Assembly (NCBI GenBank): GCA_029262455.1 | Contig: JAJCZJ010000086.1 | Coordinates: 116,140 to 180,139, forward strand | Reading direction: 5' to 3' | Source of the DNA: Deltaproteobacteria bacterium | GTDB taxonomy: Bacteria > Desulfobacterota > Binatia > HRBIN30 > CADEER01 | Length of the DNA: 64,000 bases | Notes under the pieces: model-generated | Database searches by the model: none | Seen by the model: only the letters and a program-made list of their open reading frames with translations | What the model was told of the DNA's origin: nothing | Shown: positions 58,687-64,000 of the stretch, one piece after another | Position numbering within the stretch: position 1 is the stretch's first letter | Layout: each line of letters starts with the position of its first letter | Program-made: the position numbers and the translations under genes

Positions 58687-58920
58687 ACCCCGGCGGTTGC
58701 CGACGCCGCCGCAAATAGGGTGTTCTGGCCTCGAATTGTCGAGGGGGACCGCGGATTGGGAGCGATTCAAACCTCAATGATCACTTGAGGTTTGTCGCAC
58801 GAGGCGCTGATAGTATGGAGCCATCATGTTGACTCTCAGATGACGCGCGTTTACGGGAATGAGATGCAGGTTTCTCTCCAAAACGGAGCTGATGCCCCTA
58901 GGGCTACGGCCGCGGGAACG

Positions 58921-59955
58921 ATGAAGGCGCACGTGCTGGTTCGCCCGGGGCAGCTCGAGTTGCGCGATATGCCAATGCCGCGTGCGGATGAGGACGGCAT
59001 CGTGGTACGAGTGCGCGCCGCGTTGACTTGCGGAACGGATCTAAAGACCTACTTGCGTGGGCACCCGAAGTTCGAGATGCCGATGCTCTTCGGCCACGAA
59101 TTTTCCGGAGAGGTCGCCGAGGTCGGGGCGGAGGTGCGCGGGCTGCGCGAAGGCGATGCGATCATGGCTGCGCCTACGGCACCCTGTGGGAGCTGTCACT
59201 ACTGTCTCCGCCAACAAGAGAATCTCTGCCCGGACGTGATGCCGAAGATGGTGCACGGAGCATTCGCCGAGTTCATCAAATTGCCGGGCGCTGTCGTCCG
59301 ATCGAACCTTTACAGCAAGCCATCGCAACTGCCGTTCCGCGAAGCGGCTCTCATGGAGCCATTGGCCTGCGTGGAGCACGGACTTTCGTTCGTCACTCCG
59401 CGCGAGGACGATATCGTTGTTCTGATCGGCGGCGGGGCGATTACCCTGCTGCACCTATTGGCTCTGCGCGCGCGCGGTTGCCAAGGCATCGTTGTTGTCG
59501 CGCGCAATCCAAAGCGCGCGGAAGAGGCTTGGCGGGCCGGAGCGACCGATGTCATTCTGGCCGATGCCCGCGATGCGCGTCAGCAAGTGCTGGCGATGAC
59601 GGAAGGTCGCGGTGCCGACCTCGTGGTTGAATGTACGGGACAGGTCGAGGTCTGGCAGGCCGCTCCGACTCTCGCTCGGATCGGCGGTCAGGTGATTCTT
59701 TTTGGTGGCTGTGTCTCCGGATCTACGGTCACCTTCGACACCGATCGCCTGCACTACGATCAGGTGCAAATGATCAGCCCGTTTCATTTTACACCGCGCG
59801 ATGTTCGCAGAGCTTTTGAATTGCTCGCCTCGGGGGCCGTCAAGGGCGATCACCTTATCGCCGCAGAGCACCGGCTTGAAGACCTGCCGTTGGCCTTGGA
59901 TGCGTTGCGTGCTGGTGGCGGTCCGAAGTTTGCTATTGTGCCAGACGGCCGATGA
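58921..59955 (+). CDS. Zinc-dependent alcohol dehydrogenase (first of pair)
   Basis: A 344-residue medium-chain dehydrogenase. CGTDLKTYLRGHPK with FGHEFSGEV form the catalytic zinc site, and CGSCHYCLRQQENLC is the structural zinc loop. VVLIGGGAITLLHLLALRAR holds the NAD(P) glycine-rich motif. The frame extends upstream to 58792, but ATG 58921 gives a typical start. It overlaps the second dehydrogenase by four bases. Substrate might be a polyol or amino-alcohol, as in sorbitol/threonine dehydrogenase relatives; unknown. Confidence 0.85.
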   Translation: MKAHVLVRPGQLELRDMPMPRADEDGIVVRVRAALTCGTDLKTYLRGHPKFEMPMLFGHEFSGEVAEVGAEVRGLREGDAIMAAPTAPCGSCHYCLRQQENLCPDVMPKMVHGAFAEFIKLPGAVVRSNLYSKPSQLPFREAALMEPLACVEHGLSFVTPREDDIVVLIGGGAITLLHLLALRARGCQGIVVVARNPKRAEEAWRAGATDVILADARDARQQVLAMTEGRGADLVVECTGQVEVWQAAPTLARIGGQVILFGGCVSGSTVTFDTDRLHYDQVQMISPFHFTPRDVRRAFELLASGAVKGDHLIAAEHRLEDLPLALDALRAGGGPKFAIVPDGR

Positions 59956-60971
59956 AGGTCGCCCGGCTCTACGACTACCTCGATGTACGCGTCGAAGACG
60001 CCGAATGTCCGACGATAGGCCCTGGCGAAGCGCTGGTGCGCACTGCGGCCTGTGGGATTTGTTCAGGCGACGTCGTCGCGTGGTACATCAAACGTAAGGC
60101 TCCGCTCGTCTTTGGGCATGAGCCGGTGGGCGAGATCGTCGAAGTTGGCAAGGGTGTTACCGAGTTCGCGATCGGCGACCGCGTGTTCGTCCACCACCAC
60201 GCGCCTTGCTTCGCGTGTGCACTCTGCCGTCGCGGCGAGTTTGTCCAGTGTCCGACGTGGAAGAAATCCCAAATCGACCCGGGCGGGATGGCAGAGTTCT
60301 TTCGCGTGCCGGCAGTCAACATGGCCGATACCCTGCGGCTACCCGACCATGTTCCCTTCGACGACGGTGCGTTGGTCGAACCACTGGCGTGTGTTGTCAA
60401 GTCGCTAGCCAGGGCCGGTGAGGTTCGCGACCGTTCAGTCTTGATCATCGGCCTCGGGGTCATGGGACAAATGCACGTCGTGCTGGCGCGACATTACGGC
60501 GCCGGGCGCGTGCTGGTCGCTGATCTGGAGGAAAGTCGCTGCGAGCATGCTCGTGGCCTCGGCGCAGATGTCGTGATCAACGCCGCGCAGGAAGACCTGG
60601 TCGAGGCGATCTTGCGTGAGACTGACGGCGACGGCGTCGAGGTCGTGATTGTTGGACCAGCGACGGTGCCGGCTATCGAGCAGGGACTGGCTTGCGCCAG
60701 CCGCGGCGCAACGGTGGTTCAGTTCATGGGAACCCCACCCGAGGAGAAGCTGTCGTTGGACACCTTCGACTACTACTTTCGCGAGCTTCGCCTGGTGCCG
60801 AGCTATTCGTGCGGACCGGACGATACCCGAAAAGCGCTCGATTTGATCGCCAACGGAGTTCTTCGAGCCGAACAGGTCGTCACCCACAGGTTCCCCCTGC
60901 GCGAAGCGGGGACTGCCTATGAGACGGCCGCTAAGGACAAACGCGCGATCAAGACCTTGATCGAGTTCTAG
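59952..60971 (+). CDS. Zinc-dependent alcohol dehydrogenase (second of pair)
   Basis: A 339-residue paralog of the preceding dehydrogenase. CGICSGDVVAWYIKRK and FGHEPVGEIVEVGKGV are the catalytic zinc region, CFACALCRRGEFVQC the structural zinc cluster, and IIGLGVMGQMHVVLARHYGA the nucleotide motif. It shares an ATGA overlap with the first, and both end up facing a minus-strand lipoprotein gene across a tail-to-tail contact of three bases. The pair could form a heteromer or successive steps. Confidence 0.87.
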   Translation: MKVARLYDYLDVRVEDAECPTIGPGEALVRTAACGICSGDVVAWYIKRKAPLVFGHEPVGEIVEVGKGVTEFAIGDRVFVHHHAPCFACALCRRGEFVQCPTWKKSQIDPGGMAEFFRVPAVNMADTLRLPDHVPFDDGALVEPLACVVKSLARAGEVRDRSVLIIGLGVMGQMHVVLARHYGAGRVLVADLEESRCEHARGLGADVVINAAQEDLVEAILRETDGDGVEVVIVGPATVPAIEQGLACASRGATVVQFMGTPPEEKLSLDTFDYYFRELRLVPSYSCGPDDTRKALDLIANGVLRAEQVVTHRFPLREAGTAYETAAKDKRAIKTLIEF

Positions 60972-61186
60972 TTGCTGGACTCGAGTCTCTTGGCGGCTTC
61001 GTCTGCGCGCTGCGACGCTTCCTGAGCACTGGCTGCGGCGATTTCGGCCCTGCGTGCGGCCTCTTCGGCACGCGCCGCCGCTTGGCCCGCGTCCGATTGG
61101 TGTTCGCACTTGTGAGCCGAGCACGATGCGGCGAAAAGCAGCACCGTGACAGCAACCGAGGCTCGAAAGCGACGCACCTCGTACAC
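60968..61186 (-). CDS. Lpp-like alanine-zipper lipoprotein 1
   Basis: A 72-residue small lipoprotein with a signal and a lipobox-like FAASC, and an alanine-rich coiled-coil (ARAEEAARRAEIAAASAQEA). It lacks a C-terminal lysine (ends RLESSN), unlike its two neighbours. It is the last of three tandem minus-strand genes with 3 and 8-nt gaps. Its stop overlaps the end of the dehydrogenase gene. Confidence 0.75.
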   Translation of the reverse strand: MYEVRRFRASVAVTVLLFAASCSAHKCEHQSDAGQAAARAEEAARRAEIAAASAQEASQRADEAAKRLESSN

Positions 61187-61189
61187 CGC

Positions 61190-61438
61190 CTACTTGCGCA
61201 TCGTGCGGAAAAGAATGGCCTCGGCCTTCTGCGAAGCCGCAGCAGCGCGGTCCGCCGAAGCTGCGGCGCTGCGGGCTGCTTCTTCGGCCTTTGCAGCGGC
61301 GCTGTCCGCCGATGCGGCGGAAGCCTCTGTCGAGGCGATCAGAGAGTCCACCCGGGCCTGTGAGGCGCTATCGAGTGAGACACTGCATCCGCTGAGAGCG
61401 GCTGCAGCAAGAGCGATGGTGATTGTCGGATATCGCAT
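61190..61438 (-). CDS. Lpp-like alanine-zipper lipoprotein 2 (C-terminal RK)
   Basis: An 82-residue lipoprotein with the lipobox ALSGC and an alanine/serine zipper (DSAAAKAEEAARSAAASADR) ending in TMRK. E. coli Lpp also ends in YRK, the lysine of which is attached to peptidoglycan. This suggests a Braun-lipoprotein-like tether between outer membrane and wall. Similarity to Lpp is structural rather than in detail. Confidence 0.8.
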   Translation of the reverse strand: MRYPTITIALAAAALSGCSVSLDSASQARVDSLIASTEASAASADSAAAKAEEAARSAAASADRAAAASQKAEAILFRTMRK

Positions 61439-61446
61439 TAAAAGCT

Positions 61447-61701
61447 CTACTTGCGCAGCGAAGTGCCGAAGATGGCTTCGGCTTTGCGCGCAGCGCGCTC
61501 GGCGCTTTCGGCCGAGTCGGCGGCCCGCGACGCGGCAGAGGCAGCCTCGTCAGCTGCTGCTTGGCACTTGTTGGCGGCAGCTTCAGCGCTATTCGATGCG
61601 GCTTCGATGCGGGCCATTTGAGCGGCATCAAGCTTGGCTGTGCAGCCGGTTCCCAGGGTGGCGGCAGCCGCCACCGCAATCAACATGATCCAGGATTTCA
61701 T
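61447..61701 (-). CDS. Lpp-like alanine-zipper lipoprotein 3 (C-terminal RK)
   Basis: An 84-residue lipoprotein with the lipobox LGTGC and a long alanine zipper (ADEAASAASRAADSAESAER), ending SLRK. ATG 61701 follows GGAGG ten bases upstream; a frame start at 61722 has no site. It is the promoter-proximal gene of the three and very like the second in its layout, so they are probably duplicates. Confidence 0.8.
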   Translation of the reverse strand: MKSWIMLIAVAAAATLGTGCTAKLDAAQMARIEAASNSAEAAANKCQAAADEAASAASRAADSAESAERAARKAEAIFGTSLRK

Positions 61702-62001
61702 TCTATTAGGCCTCCTTGGCATCGCTTCTCAGCGTTCAGGCCGGCTTATCCCACAAAGGCGGCATCCCAGCAAGCGACAATTGCTGCATGGGATCTAGAC
61801 CTGGGAAATTCGTCTTCCGGCCGAGGGTACGTTGTTTTCCGCTGCAGTATTTGGCAGATCTGGTGGGATTTTTGGAGCTGACGGGGCGCCGGGAGGGGAT
61901 GATGCCGGTCCGAAGCGTGTGGTGGAAGCTGAATACCGCGCGGTCGCGCCCTCGAAGGTCGTCGCACATTTGATTCGGACGGGCACAAGGAGACAGTAGA
62001 C

Positions 62002-64000
<1,999 letters not shown>

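Overview
This window looks like a chromosomal segment of a GC-rich, Gram-negative, aerobically respiring bacterium from a deltaproteobacterium-like lineage. My best guess is the uncultured Binatota (Candidatus Binatia) or a relative. Clues are a TonB-dependent receptor, Lpp-like lipoproteins, a hopanoid glycosyltransferase (HpnI), CoA-ester enzymes (acyl-CoA dehydrogenase, CaiB, MaoC pair), a Myxococcus-type Cys-rich repeat, and seven secreted proteins with dockerin-like calcium-loop repeats. The taxonomic call is inference.

Layout. 1-6.8 kb (mostly minus strand): N-terminus of PilT, a CPBP protease, the PmbA/TldD pair, a 7-bp tandem-repeat hairpin, a Nudix hydrolase, an FAD monooxygenase and a SirB1-like protein. 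7-15 kb: acyl-CoA dehydrogenase, an N-formylglutamate amidohydrolase-like protein, a small ribbon-helix-helix/zinc protein, phosphoglycerate mutase, a DDN-type nitroreductase, a Ycf46-like AAA+ ATPase and a CaiB CoA-transferase. 15-24.3 kb: a large vitamin B12 locus. A minus-strand operon behind a clear cobalamin riboswitch encodes a BtuB-type receptor flanked by two paralogous secreted, propeller-like proteins and a third surface protein. The divergent btuFCD operon encodes the inner-membrane importer, and a bacterial MMACHC (CblC)-like cobalamin-processing protein converges on the far end.

24.4-34.9 kb: an 11-subunit complex I operon (nuoABCDHIJKLMN) without nuoEFG. 35-47 kb: HpnI, an ArsC-like protein, a YiiX-like hydrolase, an overlapping five-gene run (OsmC, GT2, unknown, spore photoproduct lyase-like radical SAM, MurI), an unusual 1259-residue SecA with a hydrophobic N-terminus and a large internal insertion, and ArgJ. 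47.4-54.3 kb: a three-gene secreted cassette present twice in the same orientation (273-aa dockerin-like protein, small exported protein, 537-aa HExxH protein with dockerin-like and cohesin-like regions). The copies are separated by an exported protein and an Lgt-like membrane enzyme. 54.3-64 kb: MaoC heterodimer genes, a Cys-rich exported protein, a DsbA-like lipoprotein, a 192-bp MITE-like element, RsmD, CoaD, two tandem zinc alcohol dehydrogenases, three tandem Lpp-like lipoproteins and the start of a K+-dependent membrane pyrophosphatase.

The two most interesting regions are the B12 locus, with its candidate BtuG-like surface proteins and riboswitch-terminator-leader ORF arrangement, and the duplicated cohesin/dockerin/metalloprotease cassette.
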